Shown here one piece after another: positions 45,843 to 57,039 of a DNA stretch of 64,000 nt (position 1 is the stretch's first letter; each line of letters begins with the position of its first letter). A program made the position numbers and the translations under genes. The notes below the pieces were generated by a model that saw nothing but the letters and a program-made list of their open reading frames with translations, did no database searches and had not been told where the DNA came from. Source of the stretch: Areca catechu (taxonomy: Eukaryota; Streptophyta; Magnoliopsida; Arecales; Arecaceae); assembly GCA_021397845.1 (NCBI GenBank), contig CM038052.1:135413854-135477853 (forward strand), in the 5' to 3' direction.

Positions 45843-46125
45843 CTTCCTACATCAAAGGATAGGTTAACATAGCTTTTGAATTTGAAATTTTGGCTTGAAC
45901 TTGGCCACCGAAGGTGCTTGGTGAAGTGGCACCTCCCATGCCATGTGGCATTGATGATGTGGCATCCCATGAGCTGAAGTGGCACCTCCCGTGATGATGT
46001 AGCACTACATGAGTTGCAATTCTTCTTCGCATGGAGGAGAGGTGGCTTGACTCATCTCCAATTTGGCTTGCCTAGCTTGAGCCCATCTTCAAATTGACTT
46101 GAGCTTGAGAACCAATCTGGCTAAT
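45843..46125 (-). repeat. E2 host LTR, middle fragment
   Basis: From about 45853 this matches 9755-10000 of the E2 copy (TTTGAATTTGAAATT, AAGGTGCTTG, CATGAGCTGAAGTGGCACC, GAGGTGGCTTGACTCAT). It resumes where 8417-8672 stops. The last five bases CTAAT (46121-46125) are the E7 target duplication. The first 9-10 bases (CTTCCTACA) may be the end of the E3 LTR. Confidence 0.6.
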
Positions 46126-46757
46126 TGATCCGAGACAGATGCAAGGGGTAGGATCGCTGGCGAGCGTAGAGTCACCAGGGAATTAGGATTTGTTTGGAAG
46201 AAGAAAGAGAGGGTGAAGGATAACTAGGGTTCACACAAATTCCCCGTGGAGGACAAGCACACAGCAAAGGGCTCACACAGATGCCCTAGAGATCACACAG
46301 AAACCATGAAAAGTTCACACAGAACTAAAAAATAATATTCATTCATCATCATTAAAAAAAAATACAAGAGGGGGTGGGGTATTTATAGATTCACCCCAGG
46401 GTACATAACTTGTGGGCTAAGAAACCCTGACTTGTGGGCTAAGAAACCATGGTGGACCGGTCAACAGTGGGCCTTTGTCTTGGATTGGAGCTCTCTCTTG
46501 TGGGCTTGGCAGCATGAAAGGGTCCAGGTGCATGAAGGCCAGCTCTGGTTGGGGGGGCCTAGTGAATTTCCTGGCTGCGAACTGTCCTCTTGTACAAGAC
46601 CTGAATGAAAACTACATTGACTCGACTGGAGACTCGACTGGACTTGACTGGACTAAAAGATTGGACCTGCCTAAGTGGACTCAACTGGACTTAGTTGTCT
46701 CACTTTATTACAGGACTCAAATAAAATCAAATAAAATGGACTTTCTGGTCTCCATCA
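46126..46757 (-). repeat. E7 3' LTR (632 bp)
   Basis: On the - strand TGATGGAGACCAG to GTCTCGGATCA. Minus-strand TATA box CTATAAATAC at 46379-46388. It matches 47848-48462, with extra bases around 46630. Confidence 0.88.
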
Positions 46758-47847
46758 TTTCCCTGGAGTGGGGAGAACACGACTTCGTAGAGTCAGGCTT
46801 AGCGGGGTGGATGGAACCGAAACTAATCAAATCAAAGCAAAGAGGCTATTTTCTTTTTCTTTTTTTTGACCTTTCTTTCTTTTTTTTCTCTGAATTTTTT
46901 TCACTAATTTTCTTTTTTTATTGGCTGCTCTGAGATCAGTGCAGCTTTGAAGATTATGTAGGGCTGAGATCCGTGCTGCTTCAGAAAGCATGCTACTCTA
47001 GAAAGCGTGCACTGAAGCCGGCAATAGTAAAGGCATTTGCTTTCATGTTTGTGCATCCCTCTCTTCCTCATGAACCGAACCAGGGAGAGGAGAGATGGAG
47101 GAATTCACCAATGTCGAAGCTGGGTGGAGACCATCCGGTGGGCGGTAGTGGAGTCGGCGATGGCCGGCGATGGCAGCGGGGGTGATGATGGCAGCCGGTG
47201 ATGGTGCTGTGTGGTCAGGGCATTGCGGACGATCGGATCTGGGAGAGGAGGATCCATCACCGCGATAGCAGGAGGAGCCAAACACGGCCAAGGGAATGAC
47301 CGTCCATCTGTGGGATCGGACTTCCATCACCAAGACCTCCGCCATCAATGGCCAGAAAAAGGCTAGGTGTGCCACCGCGTGGAGGAGAAACAGGTGGAGG
47401 AGTGCCACTATCGATCGCTGCTCCCAGTCATGCCGGCATCTCCCCGTCCATGCGATCGTTGTCGACTTTGGAGGCGCGTGTGGTTGAGGGCATCACGAAA
47501 GAGGACTGAGACATGGTGGATCCTCGATCGTCGACTGTAGGCAATGAATCCGGTTGGAGGGAGCGACTGTGGTGCTCCGGTTGGGCGGGAGGGGTGGATG
47601 GGGCTCTGATCCGAAGTGAGGGGGTTGGGGTTGGGGCGTCGGCTGCTGGCGGTGAGCAAGAACAGGGCATCGACCGACAGGGGATGGGAGGCTTCATGCG
47701 ATGGAGGTAGAGGAGGGGTTCGGGCATGAACTTTTGGATCGGCATCAGTGGAGGCGTGCTTCACGGGCGATGGCAGCAGGGGTGTCATCACAGAGAAGAG
47801 TTCGGAAGAAAAAACATACCCTAATCCATCTTGGCTTTGATACCATT
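46758..47847 (-). other. E7 interior: possible captured sequence
   Basis: GC-rich (47040-47800) against AT-rich surroundings, with open frames on both strands. The longest - strand frames are 47866-47408 (152 codons, starting inside the LTR, Pro/Ser/Arg-rich) and 47408-47043 (121 codons). I recognise no domain in either. At the far end (46848-46925, + strand) is a long T-rich run (TTTCTTTTTTTTGACC and similar). The composition jump suggests a host segment picked up by the element, but no source can be named. Confidence 0.5.
47834..47846 (-). promoter_or_regulatory. E7 primer binding site
   Basis: Read on the - strand, TGGTATCAAAGCC starts one base after the LTR end. It differs from the standard site by one base. 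Confidence 0.8.
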
Positions 47848-48462
47848 TGATGCGGGACAGATGCACGGGGTAGGATCGCTATTGAGCATAGAAGTCACCA
47901 GGGGATTAGGATTTGTCTGGAGAAACAAAGAGAGGGTGAAGTATAACTAGGGTTCACACAGATTCCCCGCGGAGGACAATCATACAGCAAAGGGCTCACA
48001 CAGATGCCCTAGGGATCACACATAAATCCTGAAAAGTTTACATAGAACTAAAGAAATCATATTCATTCATCATCATTAAAAAAAAAAACAAGAGGGGGTG
48101 GGGTATTTATAGATTCACCCCAGGATACATAACTTGAGGACTAAGAAATCCTGACTTGTGGGCCAAGAAACCCTGGTGGACCGGTCAAAGTGGGCCTTTG
48201 TCTTGGACTGGGCTCTCTTTTAGGGCTTAGCACCAAGAAAGGATCCAGGTGCATGAAGGCCAGCTCTGGTTGGGGGGGCCTGATATTCATATCTCCTAGC
48301 TGCGAACTCTCCTCTTGTACAAGACCTGAATGAAAACTACATTGACTCGACTAGACTTGACTGGACCTGCCTAAGTGAACTCAACTGGACTCAGTTGTCT
48401 CACTTTATTGCAGGACTCAAATAAAATAAAATAAAATAAAAAGGACTTTCTGGTCCCCATCA
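47848..48462 (-). repeat. E7 5' LTR (615 bp)
   Basis: On the - strand TGATGGGGACCAG to GTCCCGCATCA, with minus-strand TATA box at 48103-48112. It is followed on the plus strand by CTAAT and the resumption of E2 sequence. Confidence 0.88.
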
Positions 48463-48672
48463 CTAATTACAGGACCAATTGATCCTAACTTGACAAAATT
48501 GGCCAAATTACATGACTAAACCAAAAATTGAAACCAACTAGATACTAATTACATGGCTCGAAAGTAAATTACTTAGGCTTTAAGCCTTATTACAGGACCA
48601 AAAAGACATAGAACCCTAATAAAGATCCATAGAGGGTTGAAGAGCCTCTGTCTAATCCTGGTGCCTACACCA
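48463..48672 (-). repeat. E2 host LTR, right end
   Basis: It matches 9990-10196 (ACTAAACCAAAAATTGAAA, CAACTAGATACTAATTACA). On the - strand the LTR begins TGGTGTAGGCACCAGGATTA, nearly the start of the E3 LTR. E8 coding sequence begins right after 48672, so the E2 element was inserted in E8. Confidence 0.65.
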
Positions 48673-50120
48673 CAAGGAGGAGCTCCCCACTCCATTGTCG
48701 TCACCTCCAGTGGATCCCCAGATCACCACTCTCGCCCAGTAGGTCCATGCCCTAGCTGTGGCATGCACCGCTGCACCAGAGACATCGATCCCTGGCCATG
48801 CAGTAGTAGTCGGGGATGCCGGTGGCCCACGTTGCCAACCCCCGTACTAGCCTACGATCTTTTCGAGAGGGGCCGTTACATGCGGCTTCCTACTTGTGGG
48901 GAGACCACGATACGATTGGGGAGAAGTTGCATGATGGCCTAACTAGCCAGGAGAGCCGCTCCCCAACCTCAAACAATGGTGCATGCTCACATCGATGGCA
49001 CCAGCATGGCCGGGAGCTCAGGCTCTCGTTCCTTCACTCTGCGCCCGCTTCACCCTTGATGGCCTTCATTGAAGGGTCTACAAATGAGGCCAATCATCAC
49101 CAGGCAGAAAGGCACCTTGAAGAGCAAGAGCACAAGCTGGCTGACCTGTCCCTACTAGTCTGCTGAGATCCAGGGCTCCCCTAGAGACCCTTGGGTTATG
49201 ACACCTGTCGACCCTTCTCCCATAGAATCCAAGAGGAACCGATCCCTAGCCAGTTCCGCATGCCCAGGTTGACCCCTATGATGGGATAATCGACCCCCTG
49301 GATCACCTAGAAAGCTACAAGGCCCTCATGAGGATCCATGGGGTCACCGATGCTCTCCTTTGCATTGCCTTCCTGGCTACCATCTGGAAGGCTGCTCGAG
49401 CCTAGCTTTCCAGACTCGAGTCAGAAAGCATCAACTCCTTTGCATGGTTGGAGAAAAAGTTTATGTCACACTTTGATGCATTCAAAAGGGCACCACGTAA
49501 AGCCGATAGTCTCTTCTTGATCCACCAACAAGATCGAGAGTCCCTCTAGGACTATGAGTCATGGTTTAAAGCCACCACCCTGGAGATCTATCACATTGAT
49601 GAGCCAGTCACCATGCTGGCCTTGAAGAAGGGACTTAGGATCTCTTGCTTTACCTACTCCCTCAATAAGAAGCCTCCAAAGACTAACTCGGAGCTCCTCC
49701 TCCGAGGCCATAAGTACATCCATGTGGAGGAGGATGACCATACCAGAATGGAGCTGGATGGGAGGCCATTAAAGAGGCAAGCCATGGGAGAGACATCTAG
49801 CCCCCTGGCACTAAAGGCTATGCAGACCCTGTCATAGGGGCCAGGCCCCGAGTCGACCCTACCAAGGAAGAAAAATTTACTCCTCTCCTTGCCCCAAGAG
49901 CAAAGATCCTGATGGAAATCAAGGGTGAGCACTTCCTACATCATCCTCCCCCGCCGAGGCCATCCGCTAGATGCAACAGATCCCGCTACTGCCACTTCCA
50001 TCGGGACCACAGCCATGATACTAAGGAATGCCACCACTTGAAGAGGGAGATAGAAGATCTGATCAAGCATGACTACCTTGAAAAGTACACGAAGGGGGGG
50101 CACCTCCAGTAGCCTAGAAT
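48673..50120 (+). pseudogene. E8 gag
   Basis: The N-terminal part (48673-49250) has several stops. The capsid (49270-49770) reads VDPYDGIIDPLDHLESYKAL, then GVTDALLCIAF, ESINSFAWLEKKFMSHFDAF and EPVTMLALKKGLR: the usual Retand/Tat Gag layout. Stops interrupt at about 49404 and 49548. The zinc knuckle (49990-50031) reads CHFHRDHSHDTKEC, the C-x2-H-x4-H-x4-C variant common in this group, followed by LKREIEDLIKHDYLEKYTK. Gag would package the element RNA; this copy is broken. Confidence 0.85.
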
Positions 50121-50990
50121 GAAGAACCCTGACTGCTTGCCATCGATAATCGCCCCACTGAGAAGTCGGTTGGAATGATCTCTTATGGGGTAGAGGAAGC
50201 TTGAAGAGGGCTACGGGGAGAGAGGGAAGTGATGATGTACTCCACTACGAGGAGAAGGGCCGACTAAGGTAGATAACCCAAATAATGATGCTGTCATCAT
50301 AGAAATGATGATAGCGAAACATCCTGTAAAGAAAATTATGGTTGATAGTAGAAAGTATGCTAACATCCTTTTCTATGATGCTTTTGCAAGGATGAACTTG
50401 TCCACTGATCAAATAAAGCTGGTGTTCATGCCATTAGTAGGCTTCACCGAGGATTTGGCTGGAGTTGAAGGAGAGATTACACTCATAATAACCGTTGAGA
50501 TGCCATCTCGGTAAAACACCGTACTAACGACGTTGACCATTGTGAGGCTTCCCTCTCTTACAACGTGATCCTGGGGCATCCTAGGCTTAACCTGCTTGAT
50601 GCTACCATCTCCACCCGGCATCTCCTCATCCAATTCCCCACTCCCTAGGGGATCGGAGAGATGAGAGGATCCCGGCATCTAGTCCAGCACTACCTGCAGA
50701 TGGTCTCGGAAGTGTGAGAGACTACATAGGGTCTAGTCATCGACCAGTTGGCCCCGATAGACCCGAAGGGTGGGCCAGTTGATCCCATGCTGTCTTCCCC
50801 CTAGGGTAGGACCCCCTGAAGATGATACAAATGGGAGCCCTATTGCGCGAAGAGGAGAGATCCTGTCTCTGCTTGGCTTTTTACGAGCCAATGCATATGT
50901 CTTTGCTCGAGCTACAATGGACATGCCCGAGATCCCACCAGATGTAATCACTTACAAGCTAACATTGACCTAAACTACCACCCTATTCGG
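50121..50990 (+). pseudogene. E8 protease and linker
   Basis: Near 50285-50514 the frame reads KKIMVDSRKYANILFYDAFA: the Tat protease layout, but the catalytic D-S/T-G is D-S-R (Gly lost). The linker region (50520-50990) has pieces such as VQHYLQMVSE-like wording and ARATMDMPEIPPDVITYKL (50911-50967), which is the typical lead-in to RT. Confidence 0.75.
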
Positions 50991-52220
50991 TAGAAGAAGA
51001 GGAGTTTTATCCCAGAAAGTCAGAAAGCAATCGATGAGGTGGTCGAGAAGCTTCTTGTAGTGGGCTTCATCCATGAGGTATGGTATCTTAACTAGCTTGC
51101 TTATGTAGTGATGGTTAGGAAAGCTTCTGGGAAGTGGAGGATTTGTGTGGACTACACCGACCTCAACCGAGCATGTTTGAAGGATAGCTTCCTGCTTTCC
51201 AAGATTGACCAGCTAGTAGATGCGACCTTGGGCCACAAGCTCCTAACTTCATGGATACGTTCTATGGATACAATTAAATTTGCACGCACCCAGAGGATGA
51301 GGAGAATTCAGCATTTGTGATCGATAGATGTATGAACTATTACCGCATGATGCCATTTGGTCTCAAGAATGCAGGGGCCATATACCAGCACCTAGTCGGT
51401 AAGGTCTTCAAAGACCAGATCGATCATAACATGCAGGTTTATGTGGATGACATGCTTGTCATGAGTGGCCAAAAGTCATACCACATTACCGACCTGGCGG
51501 AGGCCTTTGAAAACCTTCACCTCTACTAGATGAAGCTAAACCCCACCAAATGTACATTTGGCATTGCGATGGGATAGTTCTTGGGGTTCATGGTCATAAA
51601 AAGTGGGATAGAAGCCAATCCCGAGAAGATCCAGGCGATCGTTGACATGAGGCACCCTACCTCTAAGATGGAGGTTCAGTGCCTGACTGGATGCATAGTG
51701 GTGTTAAGCCATTTCATCTAGCATTCCACCGAGCATTACCAGCCTTTTTTCAAGGTGTTGCACAAGATGCACGGCTTCACCCTAGACAGAGAGGAGTGCC
51801 GGGATGCCTTTAAGGCACTAAAGAACCTTCTTCCCTCCTCGCCATTGCTATCCAGGCTAGAGCTAGAGGAAGAGCTCCTCCTGTACCTGGCAGCCTTATC
51901 GGAGGTGGTCAGCTTAATGTTGGTTCGCATTGACAAGGATGGCACCCAACGGCCGGTCTAATACACCAGCAAGCTACTCCGTGATGTAGAAACTAGGTAC
52001 GCTCAATCTAAAAATATTATCTTTGCACTCATCATGTCTGAAGAGCATCTCAGGCCCTACTTCCAAGCACACCTGATCATGGTCCTCACTAACCTACTAC
52101 CTTTGAGGTCCATCCAAAGCTACCATGATAGATCAGGGTGCCTAGCCAAGTGAGCGATGAAGCTTAATGAATTCGACATCACCTGCCATCCATGATCGGT
52201 ACAAAAGGCACAAGTCCTTG
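50991..52220 (+). pseudogene. E8 reverse transcriptase and RNase H
   Basis: RT begins at about 51000 (SQKAIDEVVEKLL), with KASGKWRICVDYTDLNRACL (51120). A shift near 51240-51330 breaks the palm, and the next frame has MMPFGLKNAGAIYQHLV and YVDDML (YVDD at 51440-51451). RNase H (about 51860-52200) has EELLLYLAALSEVVSLMLVR, then YTSKLLRDVETRY and the tail AMKLNEFDITCHP. Stops: 51527, 51960, 52150 and others. The RT aspartates remain. Confidence 0.83.
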
Positions 52221-52456
52221 CCAATTTTTTGATAGAGTGCACCTGGGCAGCCGAAGATCCAGAAGGAGCAGATGGACGAGCTGAGCACAAGGAGGGCTTA
52301 GCTTCGAGAAAGATGACGTGGATTCTCCACATTGACAGCATGTCCAACATCGAAGGGAGTGGAGCTGGACTCATCCTCACCAACTCCGATGGAGTTGTCG
52401 CCGAATATATGGTGTGGGCACCAGGCTCAGGAAGAGACTTCAACCAATATAAATTA
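52221..52456 (+). pseudogene. E8 second RNase H region (truncated)
   Basis: WILHIDSMSNIEGSGAGLIL (52321-52380), then TNSDGVVAEYMVW, matches the second RNase H domain found after the first in Tat/Retand elements (usual HVDGSSN start; here HIDSMSN). It follows the hinge VLANFLIECTW. The frame runs into unrelated LTR-like sequence after 52456, so the rest of this domain and integrase are missing. Confidence 0.75.
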
Positions 52457-53725
52457 AGCTAGTTTCTTTATGGATGGAAGATTAAGAGTTTGAGTCCTGT
52501 AATAAGTCTTAATTGGATTTATTAGTCCTATATTTATTTCATAATTGAGTCCTGTATTTATTTCAATTGGGTTTTTATTGTAATTGAGTCAAGAGGAGTT
52601 CAGTCCTAGTCCAATCTGGTTTCAACACAACCAAATAAGGAAGGTGGGTGCATGGACCATAAGATCACAAACTTGGAAGCCACTTCATCACTCCACTTTG
52701 CCACATCACCAAGACACCTCACCATAGATTGTCGCCCAAGAGGAGAAGGAATTTGAATTTGAATAGGTCCACATTTTCTTCCACAATCATCGCCCCTCTT
52801 CATGAAGATGCCCCATCATTTTCTCCTTTATTTTGGTGTAATTTGAATTTGAATTCGAATTTTAAAAAGGCTTGGTGGTCTATAAAACAAAGGGCTCCAA
52901 ACCTTCTTGTAATGATGAATGATGAATGAAATTTTTCTTGAAAGAAATTCCCTTGCTTGTTAGCTTGGTCCCTTGTGAGAAGGTGGGCTTGAGGCCTAGA
53001 GTGTTTTCCCTTTCCATCTCCACACATCCAACATAGGTTCATCCCTTCCATCTTATAGTCCATTCGGCCAACTAAAGGAGCATTTCTTTAGTCCACATCC
53101 CCTCCATTTCCAATGAATACAATCCTCCAAGGAGTTCTTCATGCAATCAGACAAGGAGTTATTATTCCTAAGAAGCCATAGAAGATCCATGCCAAGACTA
53201 CTCCAAGCTTTCTTTCTTCATCTCAAAGATTCTTCCCCTCCACTTCTCCATTTCAATCTCTATCCTCTAATCTCCTCTACATCTCTTTGTTGCAGGATCC
53301 CTGGGTTTCCAGGTTCCAAAGAAGGTCTACCATGTCAAGAACCGGGATACAAGAGGCTTTGCAATCTAGAGGAATCTCTTTGTCATGCAGGAACTTCCTC
53401 TTTGAGTGTTTCAATCTCCAAAACTTTCGAATATTGATTGTCGAGTATCCCTCTTTAGAAAAACCTTCAGATCTAAAATATTAGTTTAAACTTAGACCTA
53501 ACCTGAGTGGTTTCTTAGCCATAAAGTTCCTTCTCTTATTTATTTTGAAATGATTTTATTTCAAGTCATGTTTAACATTTACATTCCTCTCATAGAAATT
53601 ATACTTCTTTACATCGAATGGTGGCTTCTATTTACTTCATTTTTCATTTAGCCATTACTAATTCCATTAAGGATACATCATTCCATCATCATTCCCCATC
53701 AATATGCACTGCGCTTCCTCTTTAA
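52457..53725 (+). repeat. LTR-like sequence, unassigned (first)
   Basis: No gene. It holds GAGTCCTGTAATAAG (as in the E3 LTR), a TATA box TCTATAAAAC (52879-52888), and a downstream run GATGAATGATGAATGAAATTT. The layout resembles a gypsy LTR. I find neither a partner copy nor a primer site, so it could be a solo LTR or a fragment; the ends are uncertain. The small ORFs at 53141-53484 are not recognised. Confidence 0.5.
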
Positions 53726-54751
53726 TGGTGCGGACACCAGAGGCACCAGAATAAGGTAGAGGCTTCTCAAGCCTTTGTGGATATCTACTTATAGTATTTT
53801 CAGTGTTTAAGTCCAATTTTATAATAAAGGCTTAGTCCATTTGAGTCCTTACTTATGGTCCTGAGTCATGTTTTTGGCCTTTTCATAATTGAGTCATGTA
53901 TTTAGCATTTGATCCATACCATTAGGGTTTTGGATAAGTCAAGTTGAGTCTTGAGTTAAGTGAGCTCATGTTGAGCCATTTACTATTTTGGATCTTGTAA
54001 TCATGTCCAGTTGTATTGAGTCTGTATTGAGTCAAGCCTAGTCAGAGAAGACTCAAGCATGTGAAGGACACCACCCAACAATTGCCACCTCAGCAACCAC
54101 ATGGAGTCCCAGTCACACCATTAGGGTTTTGGATAAGTCAAGTTGAGTCTTAGATTTTGCCATCTAGGATTACTTGGAGGATCATGAAGTCAGCCCATGC
54201 ATGAGGAGTTGATGTTCACATGACAGCACACCCCTTCAACACCCCAAGCACACCAACTCCACATGCCAGCATGACAAGAAGAAAAGTCAAAACAGATAAA
54301 CATGAATCCCATGATTCATGCCAGCTTGCTTAGGAAAGAAGTGGTCCACCCCAAGCCAAGAGAAGAAAGAAGTTGGCACCCCTTGGTCCCCCCTATTGAC
54401 TTCCCACTACCTACCTTATTTGGAGGGATTTTGTATGGCATGAGAGTATTTTCTTCTATGTATTCAGCCCTACACTTTAGGAAGAAAGTGGGCAACCCTT
54501 ATTTTCCCTGTTTTCTTTTGCTTGGGCCCTAAATCTCATGACTCTATATAAGGGATCCCTTGTATGAAAATCTGAAAATTATTCAAAAAATATATTGAGT
54601 ATTTACTCCATTACTGTGTGCTTGCTATGTGCTAAGGAGAATCTATGTCAACCCCTTCTTCTTTCTAGCCTCCTGTGCCCAGCCTCCAGCCACCATCAAA
54701 ACCCTAGAAGCAACCTTCTCCAGCCTTGGCCGCTCAACACAAAACCTCTTC
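53726..54751 (+). repeat. LTR-like sequence, unassigned (second), 3' end cut by E9
   Basis: It begins TGGTGCGGACACCAGAGG, resembling the E3 and E2 LTR starts. TATA box CTATATAAGG at 54544-54553. An internal direct repeat (ACCATTAGGGTTTTGGATAA and following bases) occurs at 53929 and 54118. No gene is supported; the ORF at 54302-54532 shows no known motif. E9 interrupts at 54752. Confidence 0.5.
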
Positions 54752-57028
54752 TGAGGGAAAACTAGTGCATCGGATGCCTATCCTAGGCATGCTACACTAG
54801 GGAGTAGGTATTGCATAATTAAAATTTTTAAACATGTATACAGAAAAACCTACTCATGCACAGGATCTAACATAAACATGATGCATGAAACAGATACACA
54901 GGCATGTATAGGCAAGTACAATAATTATAAATAATATGATAATTTCTAGATCTAAACATGCATGATAACAAAAGTAAATAACATACCTTATAGAGCTTCC
55001 TTTAATAGCAAATCAAGGTAGCCGGTAGAACTCCTTCAATAGCAAAACAAATCTGGAAGAAGACATGAACTCCAGCAGTCTTCAGAACAGATCTGCAAAC
55101 AAGAAGAAGAAAAGAGGATCGGTCCGATCTCTCAAGGTATCCAAATGTCCACCCTCTAAAGTATCCATACACGGGCTCTCGCTGATCCAACTCACGGATG
55201 GATGCTAGTCCTCCAGGAATCAACGAAAAGGTCATGGCTATGTGGAGCAGGGAAAACCAAAAAGAACTTCATGGACGGTCTTCTCCAAAACCATCCTTAC
55301 TCCACCAAGAGCACACAATAGAGATCGTGAAGAACAGGGAAGGAATACGCGGGATGCAAAATGAATTTCAGGCTCACAAATCCATCCCAAAAACACTCTC
55401 AAGATTGCTATTGATCACTCTCTGCTCCTTTTTTTTGTGCTCTGTTCTTCACCTCTCTCCCATCTCACGACCAACAACCAAGAAATATCAGAGGCTGAGA
55501 ATACTCATGAAGGCCTGGAAAACAGCATGAGAGAAAACCAGATAAAACCAAATCCCTTTTGAATTGGCTTTTAATTGGTTTTAAAACACTGGAACTGCAG
55601 GCTAGGAAGAAAAAAAATGGGCTGAATTAGCATGAAAACTGAGTCCGAGAGAGAGGAAGACATGCAGGAGAAAAACACTGAGACAGCCCTTCCAGTTCAC
55701 GATGCCAAGGATAATAATCCGATAACCATCCTGCATCCAATCTACTTGCATTTCAAACCCATTCAAACGGTAAAACAGGGCAATGAATAGTAGGGGAAGA
55801 AGGATAAAACAACGTGAAACAAAAACACAGTGTAAACAGCCTTTGTTTAAACCGATTCATTAAACCCAAATGGTTCAACCAAACCCGATCAGAAAGAAAA
55901 CCAGGTCCAATCCTGGTCTACCAGGAACAGTTCCTGGTCGACCAAACCAATCCTGATCGATCCAAATCAGACCAGGTTGACCAAAAAATATCCAATGTGT
56001 GCTCAATCAGACCGTTTGACCTTAATATCGAAATGATTCTCAATCATTGATCGGCTTCCAGATCAAGAAGAAACCTCTATAGCATGTGACCTTATAGGCT
56101 CGAACCTAAATGGCAGCACTGGAACACTTCCAGTACCAGCATAAGATACCATCCAATAATGGATCCCGGCATCCAGATAGGCCGAAGATTCGAGAGTAAT
56201 CTATCGAACATCTGGCATATGGTTACCGTATAATTCATCTCTTTGACCTCCAATGCTCAAGATGACTTAGGATTAGACTGCCAACCCTAACTGAGTCAAT
56301 CCACAATATGTCTCAACCTCGCAAGTCCAGTGACTCATCGCTAGGACTACCCTGGTAGTGACTCATCGCTAGGACTACCCTGGTAGTGACTCATCGCTAG
56401 GACTACCCTGGCCGAGGATTTGCTAAATTGAAACACTACGAGACATTCAATCCAAATAATTTAGACAGGTCAATTCCATCTTGGTCCACCACTGCTCCAT
56501 AAGTACTTGCCTGTACCTAGAAACCTTCCATCACCAGATTAGAAATACGGGTAGTCCGGTATCAAAGCACAGGGAGTTGCTTGCAAGCTACCATGGCGAC
56601 CTCAGGTCGGAGGGACACATATACCCATATCCAATCGCAAGTAATCCTTTGGCAAAAAGGAGCTCCACGGAGTCACGTTCAATGAGATGTCACACATCCC
56701 ACTTGCAGATCACATGAGTGTCACCACACTCCTTTGGTCAAGAGGACAACTAAATGATATGAACCACAACAATTTATACTTGATACATTACCGTCCTGTA
56801 CAATGTATCCTTTGGTTGTGAACCTTTTTGAAGGACCTCTCGATATATCCTCTCTATATTGAAGTTAGTACAGTCCTAAGGACTTCATCACATAAATAGA
56901 GTTCATTACAGGAAAATGAATAATGTGATGAGTTGCCAAAATAAAATTTTATTAATTCATATACAAATTATAATACTGAGCATAACTGTCTATAGCCTAG
57001 ACGATTGGCTTTGAAAAAAATTTCAACA
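54752..57028 (-). repeat. E9 3' LTR (2277 bp)
   Basis: On the - strand it runs TGTTGAAATTTTTTTC to TTTTCCCTCA. Its start aligns with E5 (CCAATC...TAGGCTATAGAC). It includes a triple 28-base repeat (56330-56413). Minus-strand GTCGAC clusters like those of E5 are absent here. ORFs within it are shadows. Confidence 0.82.
56330..56413. repeat. Three tandem 28-base units in E9 LTR
   Basis: GTGACTCATCGCTAGGACTA plus CCCTGGTA occurs three times in a row at 56330, 56358 and 56386; the last unit diverges at its end. The E5 LTR has the single-copy equivalent, so the triplication is local to E9. Confidence 0.9.
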
Positions 57029-57039
57029 ACTCCCACTTG

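Larger units (their letters stand above)
46126..48462 (-). mobile_element. E7: short non-autonomous LTR element with GC-rich interior
   Basis: A 2337 bp element flanked by CTAAT (46121-46125 and 48463-48467), with LTRs at 47848-48462 (5', 615 bp) and 46126-46757 (3', 632 bp). The minus-strand primer-site-like TGGTATCAAAGCC lies at 47834-47846, directly after the 5' LTR. The 1.09 kb interior has no gag or pol motif, so the element would need proteins from a partner. The LTR 3' end CCCGCATCA resembles the E2 LTR end. Confidence 0.88.
48673..52456 (+). mobile_element. E8: Tat/Retand-like Ty3/gypsy element, gag to RNase H
   Basis: This region is richer in GC than the copia elements. It carries gag, protease, RT, RNase H and part of a second RNase H-like region in gypsy order. 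The second RNase H is a hallmark of the Tat group (Tat, Ogre, Retand). Integrase and LTRs are not seen: the left side is cut by E2 and the right side ends at about 52456. It is the oldest layer by nesting. Confidence 0.85.

Noticed and set aside
46848..46925. T-rich run as a polyA tail of a processed insertion
   Set aside because: It is a mixed pyrimidine tract inside E7 near its 3' LTR, without flanking duplications of its own.
47408..47866. Annotating the 152-codon frame in E7 as a protein-coding gene
   Set aside because: Its ATG is in the LTR, the GC-rich segment is open on both strands, and no domain is recognised. It is described as a passenger segment only.
52606..53484. Small ORFs as possible host genes
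   Set aside because: They are short, with no recognisable motif, and lie in LTR-like sequence with a TATA box and LTR-type layout.
55002..55530. ORFs on both strands near 55198
   Set aside because: They are inside the E9 LTR and have no domain or conservation that I can see.
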